Below are positions 31,707-40,295 of a DNA stretch of 48,332 nt, one piece after another (positions within the stretch are counted from its first letter, which is position 1; every line of letters begins with the position of its first letter). The position numbers and the translations under genes were made by a program. The notes under the pieces were generated by a model. The model saw nothing but the letters and a program-made list of their open reading frames with translations. It was not told the DNA's origin and searched no databases. Source of the stretch: Clostridia bacterium (GTDB lineage: Bacteria > Bacillota > Clostridia > UBA1381); assembly GCA_026418715.1 (NCBI GenBank), contig JAOAAV010000024.1, positions 1 to 48,332 on the forward strand, read 5' to 3'.

Positions 31707-33633
31707 AAAAATATATATCGAAGCCTTTGGTGGTATTAAAAATAAAGAAATTGTCTTTTCCGAGGGATTAAATATAATTTACGGTGAAAATGAGGCGGGC
31801 AAAACCACCATACAAGCTTTTATAAAGGCTATGCTCTACGGCATGGATTCTTCAAGAAGAGCGGATATCAGAACAAATCCCAGAAAACGCTTTATGCCCT
31901 GTGACGGCGACGTTATGTCCGGCAGTATGCAGATTTCTCATTATATGATTACTCGTCGGTTCGGGAAAACACCCAAAGGGGACAGGTGCAGTGTTATTGA
32001 TATACACACGGGAGAAGCGGCAGAAACAGAGAACATAGGAGAGATGCTTTTAGGCATAGGCAGTCAGACATTTTCAAATACGCTTGCTATGGAAAGCTAT
32101 AGCGCACAGATTTTATCAGATGATGAAATTATGACAAAACTTGCAAATTTAAGACAGAGCGCGCAAGAAGATGTCTCTTATGAAAAAGCAAGGGAAATTT
32201 TAAAATCGGAGCAAAAAAAACTAATCGGGAAAAACGGTATTTCCGCAATGCAGGATGATATATACGGCTTGGAAATCATGTTAAAAAGAGCAAGGGATGA
32301 ATACTTGCAAAACGAAATGAATAAAAACACACTTGCGGACTTGAGGCATGAACACGGTGAGCTTTTGAAAAAACAGGCATATTTTGAGGAAGCACGAAAA
32401 AGAGCTAAACAGCATGAGGATTATCGTACATATACACTGCTTTTAAATGAGTGTGAAGGCTTAAAAGAAGAAATATCAAAGCTTCGGGAAAAGCTTCATC
32501 AAGGAGAAAATCTAAAAGAACCTGCCTTTGACTTAAAGGAAACGGAAATGCTTGAAAAGCAGTATCAGGAAAAATGCACTGTTTCAACTGATACAAAACA
32601 AAGCTCGCTTTATAAAAATTTAAGCATTGTCTTTCTGCTGCTTTCTCTGGCAGGTTTTTTTGGAATTATATATCCGCCGCTGTTTTTTCTTTTCTTCTGC
32701 ATATTCCCATTTGTGTTTCTATTTTCAAAACACAAATGTCAGGAGAGGATACATTCGGAAAATATGGCTGTCATAAAAGAAAGGGATGCTCTAAAGCATA
32801 AACTTGACGAAATATATAATTCCCTCGGGACGGGCAGCTACAGTGAATATGCGAGAGTCTACAGCGACATAAAAATTAAGCAGGCAGAGAAAAACTCGGC
32901 TTTGTCGGCTATAGATGCAATAAATAAAGTATTAGCGCAAAAGCAGGCTATATTGTCCTCTTTGGAGGAGAGCGTAAAAGAGTTTTCCTCGGAACTTGAC
33001 AAAGAAGATGATGAACCCATGCATCAGGTATCGTACATAGACCATGAATTATCTAATATTGCCGGTCGGCTTCACGAAATAGAAAAACAATGTATTGCTT
33101 TGGAAAATGCCATACGTAGTGATATTACGGCCCCAGAAGGAATTTATATCCAACTGTCACAGAAAACGTATGAGAAAAAACAAGCGGAAGAGAAGCTGTT
33201 TTGCATTAATACGGCGGCAGATGTTTTGGAAGAAACATTTTCATATCTGCAAAAAAATTTTGTGCCGGATTTAAATAAAAAAATAAGCCAAATATTTGCC
33301 GGTATTTTAGGAAATCAAGAAATTTCCGTTTCCATGTCGTCGGATTTTCATACGGCGGTTATTGATAAAAGCAGGGTGATAGATGGAGCATATTTGAGCA
33401 ACGGTGCGATAGATGCCGTGTATTTTTCCGCAAGAATGGCTATTGTGCAGATGATGCTGGGCGACAAAGGTTCATTTTTGCTTTTGGATGACGCTTTTAT
33501 TCAGTATGATGATAAAAGGGCAAAACGTGCCATGAATTACCTTTGTGAAATCGGCAAAGATAATCAGGTTTTGTATTTTACCTGCCAATCACGTTTTTTG
33601 GATGCTGAAGGTGCGACATTTATTGAAATTTAA
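31699..33633 (+). CDS. SbcC/YhaN-like AAA ATPase with membrane segments
   Basis: 644 residues. N-terminal half of an ABC-type ATPase: Walker A IYGENEAGKTT (27-37). Two coiled-coil arms (about 165-290 and 355-500) flank a hydrophobic hairpin near 310-345 (two segments with LLLSLAGFFGIIYPPLFFLF). The C-terminal half holds Walker B FLLLDDAFIQYD. In SbcC and Rad50 a zinc hook is at the arm tip; here a membrane hairpin takes that place, as in YhaN. It would thus be a membrane-tethered partner of the upstream nuclease. The start is TTG at 31699, 7 bp after GGAGG; the nearer ATG at 31693 is only 1 bp after it. Confidence 0.85.
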   Translation: MIKKIYIEAFGGIKNKEIVFSEGLNIIYGENEAGKTTIQAFIKAMLYGMDSSRRADIRTNPRKRFMPCDGDVMSGSMQISHYMITRRFGKTPKGDRCSVIDIHTGEAAETENIGEMLLGIGSQTFSNTLAMESYSAQILSDDEIMTKLANLRQSAQEDVSYEKAREILKSEQKKLIGKNGISAMQDDIYGLEIMLKRARDEYLQNEMNKNTLADLRHEHGELLKKQAYFEEARKRAKQHEDYRTYTLLLNECEGLKEEISKLREKLHQGENLKEPAFDLKETEMLEKQYQEKCTVSTDTKQSSLYKNLSIVFLLLSLAGFFGIIYPPLFFLFFCIFPFVFLFSKHKCQERIHSENMAVIKERDALKHKLDEIYNSLGTGSYSEYARVYSDIKIKQAEKNSALSAIDAINKVLAQKQAILSSLEESVKEFSSELDKEDDEPMHQVSYIDHELSNIAGRLHEIEKQCIALENAIRSDITAPEGIYIQLSQKTYEKKQAEEKLFCINTAADVLEETFSYLQKNFVPDLNKKISQIFAGILGNQEISVSMSSDFHTAVIDKSRVIDGAYLSNGAIDAVYFSARMAIVQMMLGDKGSFLLLDDAFIQYDDKRAKRAMNYLCEIGKDNQVLYFTCQSRFLDAEGATFIEI

Positions 33634-33731
33634 GTGTTGTATTTAAATAAAATATGGACTAAATACATAAAATATAGTAAAATATAATCAATTGTTATCT
33701 TTAAATTTTAAGGGAAGGGACGGGAACTAGA

Positions 33732-34088
33732 ATGGCTCTAAAGATTAACGGCAGCTTAGGTGATATCTTTGTTGATTCTAATGTGATTGCCAGAATTGCC
33801 GGAGCGGTTGCAAACCAATGCTACGGTGTCGTGGGAATGGCGTCGAGAAATAAAAAAGACGGGTTTGTAAATTTGCTTAAGCCTGACGCAATGACAAAAG
33901 GAATTAAGGTTGATGCCGCTGACGGAGGAATAGTTGTAGAGCTCCATATCATCGTAGAATATGGAGTGACAATAAATGTCATATGCCAAAGCATCGTAAA
34001 TAACGTAAAATACAAACTGGAACACGTCACAGGACTTCAGGTGAACAAAGTGGTCGTAAATGTTGAAGGCGTGCGAGTTGACGAATAG
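33732..34088 (+). CDS. Asp23/Gls24 family protein (YloU-like)
   Basis: 118 residues. Family pattern: IFVDSNVIARIAGAVANQCY near the N-terminus, GVVGMASR, VVELHIIVEYGVTINVICQ and the end VNKVVVNVEGVRV. Asp23 proteins are envelope-associated and linked to cell-wall stress. It lies at the head of the asp23-yloV-recG run, the same order as yloU-yloV in Bacilli. A run AAGGGAAGGG lies upstream of the ATG. Confidence 0.92.
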   Translation: MALKINGSLGDIFVDSNVIARIAGAVANQCYGVVGMASRNKKDGFVNLLKPDAMTKGIKVDAADGGIVVELHIIVEYGVTINVICQSIVNNVKYKLEHVTGLQVNKVVVNVEGVRVDE

Positions 34089-34090
34089 TA

Positions 34091-34106
34091 GGGGGAGATT
34101 ATCATA
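34091..34106 (+). promoter_or_regulatory. Ribosome-binding site implying a non-AUG start for yloV
   Basis: GGGGGAG (34091-34097) is strong. The only in-frame codons at normal distance are ATC (34101) and ATA (34104); no ATG, GTG or TTG lies in reach. The TTG at 34125 is too far (27 bp). This favours an ATA or ATC start. Confidence 0.55.
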
Positions 34107-35732
34107 AGTGCGTTAGATGGAATTTTGTTTGCCCGAATGATGGTATCCGGTGCGAATAATTTATATAATAACAAAAAATCAGTGGATGACCTAAATGTTT
34201 TTCCTGTACCGGACGGAGATACGGGTACGAATATGTCTTTGACAAGCCGTGCTATGGCAAAGGCGCTGGAGGAGCATGTATCCTTATCACTGACTAAAAT
34301 TGCGGATGAGGCGGCAAATGCAACACTTCGCGGTGCCAGAGGAAATTCTGGTGTTATTCTCTCGCAGTTTTACCGCGGGATGTCAAAATGTTTGAAAGGG
34401 AAGGATTCTTGCACGGGGGCGGATTTTGCCCAAGCCCTAAAGGAGGGATCCGATACTGCTTACAAAGCGGTTATGAACCCTACGGAAGGGACGATTTTAA
34501 CAGTTGCCAAGGAAGCGGCGGCCGGCGCCATGCTTGCGGCACAAAGAAATTTGGACATGATTGAAATTTTGGAGGAGGCAGTCCGCAGAGGGAAGAGGGC
34601 TCTCGATAAAACTCCCGATATGCTTCCAGCCTTGAAACGGGCGGGCGTTGTGGACGCAGGTGGGCAAGGATGGATTTATATTTTGGAAGGCGCATTATAT
34701 TTTCTGAAAAATAATGAAGTCATACCGTGCAAAGAAGAACCATATCAAGGTTTTGAAAAGCTTTCCAAAGCACAGCAGAAGATATCTCCCGATAATATTA
34801 AGTATATGTATTGTACAGAATTTATTGTCGAGAAAAAGAATAAAAATGTCAATGTGATGGCATTTAGAAATTCAATTGAGACAAAGGGCGACAGTATGGT
34901 TGTTATTGATGATGAGGATATTGTCAAGGTGCATATTCATACCAATCATCCCGGATTTGTTTTAGAAAGAGCGGTTATGCTCGGAAGCATGATTAATATT
35001 AAAATTGATAACATGAAGCATCAGCATCAAAGCTTGATACAGACGGGTTTTGAAGAAAAGACAGTTTCCCCTTCAAAAAAGTATGGTTTTATATCTGTAT
35101 GCTCCGGAGATGGTTTAGTCGGAATTTTTAAGGATTTAGGGATTGATAAGGTAATAGAAGGGGGACAAACCATGAACCCGAGTACTGACGACATTCTGTC
35201 GGCAGCAAGCGAGGTAAATGCAGAGAATATTTTCGTGTTCCCAAATAATAAAAATATTATCTTGGCCGCAAATCAGGCAAAGGAATTGAGTGATAAAAAT
35301 ATTGTGGTTATTCCTACGAAAAGTATTCCCGAATGTATTGCCGCCATGCTTGCATACAGCGAAAGCGCAAGTCTGGATGAAAATGAATCCGCAATGAACA
35401 AGGCGAAGGATATGGTGAAAACCGGACAGATAACATATGCGGTGCGTGATACCGAAGCATCCGGCAAGCAGATTAAAAATGGAGATATTTTGGGAATTGT
35501 CGGCGGCGAAATTGCGGTAACTGGAAACAATCCGGAAGAAGTATGCTCAAATGTGACTCTTAACATTGCAGATGATGATACAGAATTTATTACGGTGTAT
35601 TACGGGAGCGATGTGTCGAAGGAACAGGCGGAGGAATTGGAAAAAGTATTGGAAAAACAGCATCCGAACGCTGAAATTTCCGTAAAATACGGTGGCCAGC
35701 CCGTTTACTACTATATTGTTTCCGCGGAGTAA
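34104..35732 (+). CDS. yloV: DAK2 domain protein, fatty-acid kinase FakA-like (YloV)
   Basis: About 542 residues. The N-terminal DAK2 (Dak-phosphatase-like) domain has DDLNVFPVPDGDTGTNMSLT and ATLRGARGNSGVILSQFYRG near residues 25-85. A middle domain and a C-terminal region (from about 305) complete the YloV/FakA layout. In FakAB systems this subunit phosphorylates fatty acids held by FakB; no FakB is in the window. Start inferred at ATA 34104, giving MSALDGILFARMMVSGANNL; TTG 34125 is the alternative. It follows asp23 by 15 bp and recG begins 4 bp after its stop. Confidence 0.9.
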   Translation: MSALDGILFARMMVSGANNLYNNKKSVDDLNVFPVPDGDTGTNMSLTSRAMAKALEEHVSLSLTKIADEAANATLRGARGNSGVILSQFYRGMSKCLKGKDSCTGADFAQALKEGSDTAYKAVMNPTEGTILTVAKEAAAGAMLAAQRNLDMIEILEEAVRRGKRALDKTPDMLPALKRAGVVDAGGQGWIYILEGALYFLKNNEVIPCKEEPYQGFEKLSKAQQKISPDNIKYMYCTEFIVEKKNKNVNVMAFRNSIETKGDSMVVIDDEDIVKVHIHTNHPGFVLERAVMLGSMINIKIDNMKHQHQSLIQTGFEEKTVSPSKKYGFISVCSGDGLVGIFKDLGIDKVIEGGQTMNPSTDDILSAASEVNAENIFVFPNNKNIILAANQAKELSDKNIVVIPTKSIPECIAAMLAYSESASLDENESAMNKAKDMVKTGQITYAVRDTEASGKQIKNGDILGIVGGEIAVTGNNPEEVCSNVTLNIADDDTEFITVYYGSDVSKEQAEELEKVLEKQHPNAEISVKYGGQPVYYYIVSAE

Positions 35733-35736
35733 AATT

Positions 35737-37752
35737 ATGCAGGATATACGTTTTTTGCGTGGTGTTGGAGAAGCAAGAGCAAAACTGTTTGCAAAAAAAA
35801 ATATTCGTACAATAGAAGATTTGTTGTATTTTTTCCCTAGAGATTATGAGGACAGGACCCTTATAAAAACTGTGGAGAATACGACCGACGGGGAAACGGT
35901 GTGCATTCATGCCGCCGTTTTTTCGCCTGTTAAGGAAAAAAGAATCAGGAAAAATCTTACCATATACACTGTTCTTTTACACGATGATACGGGAAGGATT
36001 TGGGCGGTATGGTACAATAACAAGTTTGCGGTCGGGAAATTTATAACAGGAGCAAAGTACATATTTTATGGGAAAATCGCAATAAATAACGGTAAAAGAG
36101 AAATTATAAATCCCGTTTATGAAAAAGAGGGGGAAAATCGATTCACGGGGAAAATAGTCCCTATTTATCCACTCGCAGGCTCGCTTACTCAAAAAACGGT
36201 TCAGGCAGCCGTTTCGCAGGCAATCGAGCAAGTCGGCACTTTAGAAGACATACTTCCGAATGATATGCGGGAAAGGTACAATATAGCGGAAATTAATTTT
36301 TGTATAAAAAATATTCATTTTCCAAGTAGTTTTGAAAGTCTTGATATTGCTAAAAATCGATTTGTATTTGAGGAATTTTTAATTTTGCAGCTTGCCATGC
36401 TTTTAAGAAAAAAATGTGTTGAAAGTGAAATGGGAAATGCTTTCTATGATAGCAATTGTGTCGGGGAATTTATAAAAAAGCTGCCGTTTTCATTAACCTC
36501 CGCCCAAAAACGAACACTTGATGAAATTGTGGAGGATATGAAAAAAAGCAGACCAATGAACCGATTGGTTCAAGGTGATGTTGGTTCGGGCAAAACCGTT
36601 GTGGCGGCCGCAGCAATGTATATGGCGGCAAAAAACGGATATCAGGCCGCTATTATGGCGCCAACCGAAATTTTGGCCCGTCAGCACTTTGAAACATTTT
36701 GCGAATTTTTTAAGGATGATTGTATTCGCATAGTTTTGCTGACGGGAAGCATGACGGCAAAGGAAAAAAGAGCGGCAAATGAAGCAATTGAAAAAGGAAA
36801 CGCAGATATTATCATAGGTACTCATGCCATTATACAAAGCAGTGTGAAATACAACAAGTTGGGCTTGGTTATAGCAGACGAACAGCACAGATTTGGAGTT
36901 AGTCAGCGCGCCGCATTGGCAGGTAAAGGAAAATCACCGCATATTTTGATTATGACTGCAACTCCGATCCCTCGCACGCTTTCACTTATTATTTACGGCG
37001 ATTTGGATATATCCGTTATAGATGAGCTTCCACCCGGAAGGAAGAGTGTAAAAACCTATGCAGTAGAAGAAGATATGCGAAGACGTGTATGGGACTTTCT
37101 GGAAAGGAGTGTCAGGCAGGGTATGCAAGCCTATGTTGTATGCCCGCTTGTAGAAGAATCTGAGAATATGGATTTATACAATGCGCAAGAATTGGCGAAG
37201 AAAATGCAGGCGGCATTTTCACATCTTAAAATAGGACTTATTCATGGGAAAATGACAAACAGCCAAAAAAACAGTGTAATGAATGAATTTATAAATGGGA
37301 ATATTCATATTCTTGTATCCACAACGGTGATTGAGGTAGGTGTGAATGTGCCTAATGCAAATATTATGATTGTTGAAAATGCGGAAAGATTTGGATTGAG
37401 CCAGCTTCATCAGCTTAGAGGCAGAGTAGGAAGAGGCAGGGATCAGGCATTTTGCATTTTGTTTGTGCATGGCAATAACGATGTCACAAAAAAGCGTATG
37501 AAAATTATATGTGAGTCCAATGATGGTTTTTATATCTCCGAGCAGGATTTAAAGTTGCGCGGGCCTGGAGATTTTTTCGGTGTACGCCAGCACGGATTGC
37601 CCAAAAGTTTATTTGAGGACGTGAAAATTTTAAAGACTGTATCTTGTGCGGCAAATGAAATTGTCGCGGGGGATAAAATTTGGAGCAAGGAATATGAAAC
37701 ACTCAAAAAAAAGGCAGAATCTGTATTCAAAGAAGATATCGCTATGAATTAG
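35737..37752 (+). CDS. recG: ATP-dependent DNA helicase RecG
   Basis: 671 residues, typical. It remodels stalled replication forks and Holliday junctions. An N-terminal wedge/OB domain (about 60-170) is followed by the helicase core: RLVQGDVGSGKTVVAAAAM (Walker A), MAPTEILARQHFE, VIADEQHRFGVSQR (DEQH box), MTATPIPRTL, STTVIEVGVNVPNA and HQLRGRVGRGRDQAFC. The C-terminus reads LKLRGPGDFFGVRQHGLP. The ATG at 35737 lies 5 bp after the yloV stop, with GGAG inside that gene. Operon asp23-yloV-recG. Confidence 0.97.
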   Translation: MQDIRFLRGVGEARAKLFAKKNIRTIEDLLYFFPRDYEDRTLIKTVENTTDGETVCIHAAVFSPVKEKRIRKNLTIYTVLLHDDTGRIWAVWYNNKFAVGKFITGAKYIFYGKIAINNGKREIINPVYEKEGENRFTGKIVPIYPLAGSLTQKTVQAAVSQAIEQVGTLEDILPNDMRERYNIAEINFCIKNIHFPSSFESLDIAKNRFVFEEFLILQLAMLLRKKCVESEMGNAFYDSNCVGEFIKKLPFSLTSAQKRTLDEIVEDMKKSRPMNRLVQGDVGSGKTVVAAAAMYMAAKNGYQAAIMAPTEILARQHFETFCEFFKDDCIRIVLLTGSMTAKEKRAANEAIEKGNADIIIGTHAIIQSSVKYNKLGLVIADEQHRFGVSQRAALAGKGKSPHILIMTATPIPRTLSLIIYGDLDISVIDELPPGRKSVKTYAVEEDMRRRVWDFLERSVRQGMQAYVVCPLVEESENMDLYNAQELAKKMQAAFSHLKIGLIHGKMTNSQKNSVMNEFINGNIHILVSTTVIEVGVNVPNANIMIVENAERFGLSQLHQLRGRVGRGRDQAFCILFVHGNNDVTKKRMKIICESNDGFYISEQDLKLRGPGDFFGVRQHGLPKSLFEDVKILKTVSCAANEIVAGDKIWSKEYETLKKKAESVFKEDIAMN

Positions 37753-37905
37753 ATTATATTTACAACGCTTGCTTTGTATAAAAAATTTCATTTTTCACAC
37801 AATAGTAGTAATACTGATAGAGGTCAGTATGAGTTTCCTATAAAATATATTTTTTGAGGAAGCGTGAAAAGTTCATACAAGCTTTACTATTGGAGGTGAC
37901 TTATA

Positions 37906-38103
37906 ATGGCAAGCAGATCAAAGCAGAATTTAGTTCCTGAAGCTCGTGCGGCTATGGACAAGTTTAAGATGGAATCGGCATCTGAGGTTGGAGTATCTTT
38001 AAAGAACGGCTATAACGGCGATTTGACGTCAAGACAGGCCGGCTCTGTAGGCGGTCAGATGGTTAAGAAAATGATCCAAGATTACGAAAACAAGATAAAG
38101 TAA
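37906..38103 (+). CDS. Alpha/beta-type small acid-soluble spore protein
   Basis: 65 residues. It shows the SASP signatures: KQNLVPEARAAMDKFKMESA, SEVGVSLKNGYNGDLTSRQAGSVGGQMVKKMI. These proteins coat spore DNA, make it UV-resistant, and are degraded at germination by GPR; the site is near KFKMESASEVGV. GGAGGTGA lies 9 bp before the ATG. A monocistronic gene with its own terminator; a forespore sigma-G promoter is expected but not clearly seen. Confidence 0.95.
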   Translation: MASRSKQNLVPEARAAMDKFKMESASEVGVSLKNGYNGDLTSRQAGSVGGQMVKKMIQDYENKIK

Positions 38104-38107
38104 CAAT

Positions 38108-38143
38108 AAAAAAAGAAATGGACTTTGCTCCGTTTCTTTTTTT
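38108..38143 (+). terminator. Terminator of the SASP gene
   Basis: A stem from 38108-38122 and 38129-38143 (GGA/TCC, T-G pair, AAA/TTT, G-C, A7/T7) ends in a T-run. Confidence 0.8.
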
Positions 38144-38156
38144 GTGAAATTTTATG

Positions 38157-38184
38157 TTGACATTTTTTCTTTATGATATAAAAT
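38157..38184 (+). promoter_or_regulatory. Promoter of rsmD-coaD
   Basis: TTGACA at 38157-38162 and TAAAAT at 38179-38184 with a 16-bp spacer. Confidence 0.7.
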
Positions 38185-38213
38185 ATATATATAGCATTTG
38201 GAGGGAGTATGAT

Positions 38214-38762
38214 TTGAGAATTATATCCGGCACTCATAGAGGAAGAAAATTGGCGGGGTTTGATGGAGATGAAATCAGACCCACCACGGATCGTGTAAAG
38301 GAGTCTATGTTTAATCTTATTGCAGACTTTGTACCGAACGCGAGTGTGCTTGATTTGTTTTCAGGCAGCGGGGCGTTGGCGCTTGAGGCGCTAAGTCGTG
38401 GCGCAAAGAGCGCCGTTTGTGTGGATTTGGCGAAAAAGTCGATAGAGATTATCAGAAAAAACGTAGAGAATTTGAAGTTTCAAGATAATGTATATTTGGT
38501 TCATTCCTCCGCTGTGAAATATTTGGATGCGGCAGATTGTAAGTTTGATATAATATTTTTGGATCCTCCCTATAATAGGGGCTTTATAAAGCCTGTTATT
38601 CGAAAAATTGTGGACAAGGGTGTTTTGTCTGATCGCGGAATAATCGTCCTTGAAAGTGATTTTACGGATGAGCATGATGAAGTTGCCGCACTGGACATAT
38701 ACAAACAGAGAAAATATGGTAGAACGTATATTACAATTTACAAAAAGGGAGAAACAATATGA
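38214..38762 (+). CDS. rsmD: 16S rRNA (guanine(966)-N2)-methyltransferase RsmD
   Basis: 182 residues, typical. The SAM-dependent enzyme methylates G966 of 16S rRNA. Motifs: IISGTHRGRKL opening, IRPTTDRVKESMFN, SAM loop VLDLFSGSGALALEALSRGA, and catalytic DPPYNRGF. The start is TTG at 38214, 9 bp after GGAGG; the ATG between them is out of frame, and an upstream in-frame codon at 38154 precedes the promoter. It overlaps coaD by 4 bp (ATGA), a common pairing in Firmicutes. Confidence 0.93.
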   Translation: MRIISGTHRGRKLAGFDGDEIRPTTDRVKESMFNLIADFVPNASVLDLFSGSGALALEALSRGAKSAVCVDLAKKSIEIIRKNVENLKFQDNVYLVHSSAVKYLDAADCKFDIIFLDPPYNRGFIKPVIRKIVDKGVLSDRGIIVLESDFTDEHDEVAALDIYKQRKYGRTYITIYKKGETI

Positions 38763-39253
38763 GAATAGCGGTATACCCCGGTAGTTTCGATCCGATAACG
38801 AACGGTCATTTGGATATTATCACCAGGGCTTCGCGCATATATGATAAAGTGATCGTCGGGGTACTTAATAACAGTGCGAAAAATCCGGTATTTTCCGCAC
38901 AAGAGCGTGCGGATATGATAAGGCTCGCCACAACGGAAATTAATAATGTGGAAACGGATATTTTCAGTGGACTTTTGGTAGATTTTGCAAAAAACAGTGG
39001 AGCAACTGTCATTATAAAAGGACTCAGGACTGTCTCGGATTTTGAATATGAATTTCAGATGGCTCTTTTAAATAAGGCTCTCAATCCCGAATATGAGACG
39101 GTTTTTTTAATGACTGACACCAAGTTTTCTTACATAAGTTCAAGTATGGTAAAAGAAGTGGCAAAGTATAACGGAGAGCTGGACGGTTTGGTGCCTGCAT
39201 GCATAAAGCAGATTATAAGGAAGAGATTTGAATTGTTAACGTCCAAGCAGTGA
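38759..39253 (+). CDS. coaD: Phosphopantetheine adenylyltransferase
   Basis: 164 residues, typical. It makes dephospho-CoA from phosphopantetheine and ATP. Motifs: AVYPGSFDPITNGHLDII (nucleotidyltransferase TxGH), IIKGLRTVSDFEYEFQMA, and the ISSSMVKEVA phosphate loop. Translationally coupled to rsmD by a 4-bp overlap. Confidence 0.97.
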   Translation: MRIAVYPGSFDPITNGHLDIITRASRIYDKVIVGVLNNSAKNPVFSAQERADMIRLATTEINNVETDIFSGLLVDFAKNSGATVIIKGLRTVSDFEYEFQMALLNKALNPEYETVFLMTDTKFSYISSSMVKEVAKYNGELDGLVPACIKQIIRKRFELLTSKQ

Positions 39254-39361
39254 TGCTTTGATTTATAAGACGTTTTTTGGTTTTTTCAGTGATTTTATGC
39301 AGCTTTTGTATGTGTTTGGATTATGGATATCGAATAATAGTAAGGGATGGGTGTTTGGCAA

Positions 39362-39802
39362 ATGGATATCATGGAAATTATTGATATGATGGAGGAAACA
39401 ATCGATAAGGCGACTTCAATACCGTTGACAGGAAAGATTCTTATCGACAAAGAGGATCTTCTAGATTATATACAGGAGATGCGTCTTGTTTATCCTGATG
39501 AGTTGAAGGAAGCAAAATGGGTAAAGGAGGAGCGTCAGCGCATTTTATCCGAGGCGGAAAATCGTGCCGAAACTATGCAAAAAAACGCGGAAGAAAAGAT
39601 TGTTCAAATGATTAATGAACATGAAATTACGAGGCAGGCATATGAGCAAGCAAATGAGATGGTAAACAATGCCCAGACAAAGGCTATGGAAATCAAGTCG
39701 GACTGTGATCAGTATGCGGATGATATTTTAGGTGATGTAGAGCGTCGATTGGAGATGCTTTTAAATAAGGTTCGGGATGACAGGGCATACTATAGGAAAT
39801 AA
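39362..39802 (+). CDS. Coiled-coil protein of unknown function
   Basis: 146 residues, highly charged. A helical start with IPLTGKILIDKEDLLDYIQE and LVYPDELKEAKWVKEERQRI is followed by a long coiled coil (about 45-146, many Glu/Lys/Ala). This matches short proteins related to ATP synthase b/H-type stalks or DivIVA-like scaffolds found beside coaD in Clostridia; function is unknown. The start at 39362 is chosen by likeness to relatives (ATG GAT ATC ATG); ATG 39347 is possible but sits directly on its AAGGG. It ends at a strong hairpin. Confidence 0.75.
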   Translation: MDIMEIIDMMEETIDKATSIPLTGKILIDKEDLLDYIQEMRLVYPDELKEAKWVKEERQRILSEAENRAETMQKNAEEKIVQMINEHEITRQAYEQANEMVNNAQTKAMEIKSDCDQYADDILGDVERRLEMLLNKVRDDRAYYRK

Positions 39803-39804
39803 AA

Positions 39805-39840
39805 GAATAACCCGTTAATTTTAACGGGTTATTCAAGTTT
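39805..39840 (+). terminator. Hairpin after the coiled-coil gene
   Basis: GAATAACCCGTTAA (39805-39818) pairs with TTAACGGGTTATTC (39821-39834), a perfect 14-bp stem with a very short loop, starting just after the stop. The T-run is weak. Confidence 0.7.
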
Positions 39841-39893
39841 ATAGTGCTTAATTTATATAATGAATTATTTTTCAAGTGGAAGGAAGTGTACAT

Positions 39894-40295
39894 ATGTTAA
39901 GCAAAGGTTTGACTGGAAAATATACTACTGTTGTGAATGAGGATAATACAGCGAGAGCTATGAAAAGCGGCGAACTTGATGTTTTTGCGACGCCTGCCAT
40001 GATTGCGGCAATGGAGGCTGCAAGCGTCGATTGTGTGCTGAGTCAGCTTGATGAGGGAGAGAGTACTGTAGGAACAAAGATAGATGCTGAGCATTTGTCC
40101 GCCACTCCTGTGGGAATGACGATCAAGGCAACGGCAACGCTGGAGGAGATTGACGGTAGACGGCTTGTTTTTTCTGTAATTGCCGAAGATGATTGCACAA
40201 TAATCGGCAGAGGAACTCATGAACGCTTTATTATCCAAAAGGAAAAATTTATGTCTAAGGCAAACTCAAAGAGGGGAGGCGGGCAAGGTTGCTGA
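39894..40295 (+). CDS. Hotdog-fold thioesterase, FlK-like
   Basis: 133 residues. Hotdog features of the fluoroacetyl-CoA thioesterase family: [39 protein letters not shown] and [10 protein letters not shown]. It likely hydrolyses a small acyl-CoA; the substrate is unknown. The ATG at 39894 is chosen with GGAAGGA 8 bp before it, over a GTG at 39876. The downstream fhs starts 7 bp inside its end, so the two are coupled. Confidence 0.85.
   Translation: MLSKGLTGKYTTVVNEDNTARAMKSGELDVFATPAMIAAMEAASVDCVLSQLDEGESTVGTKIDAEHLSATPVGMTIKATATLEEIDGRRLVFSVIAEDDCTIIGRGTHERFIIQKEKFMSKANSKRGGGQGC

Noticed and set aside
37753-37905. Sigma-G promoter for the SASP gene
   Set aside because: Some partial matches (for example CATACAA) exist, but no -35/-10 pair with proper spacing could be supported.
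39835-40290. Possible THF or other riboswitch before the thioesterase-fhs unit
   Set aside because: The leader is short and no conserved riboswitch core could be traced; fhs itself has no leader because it overlaps the previous gene.
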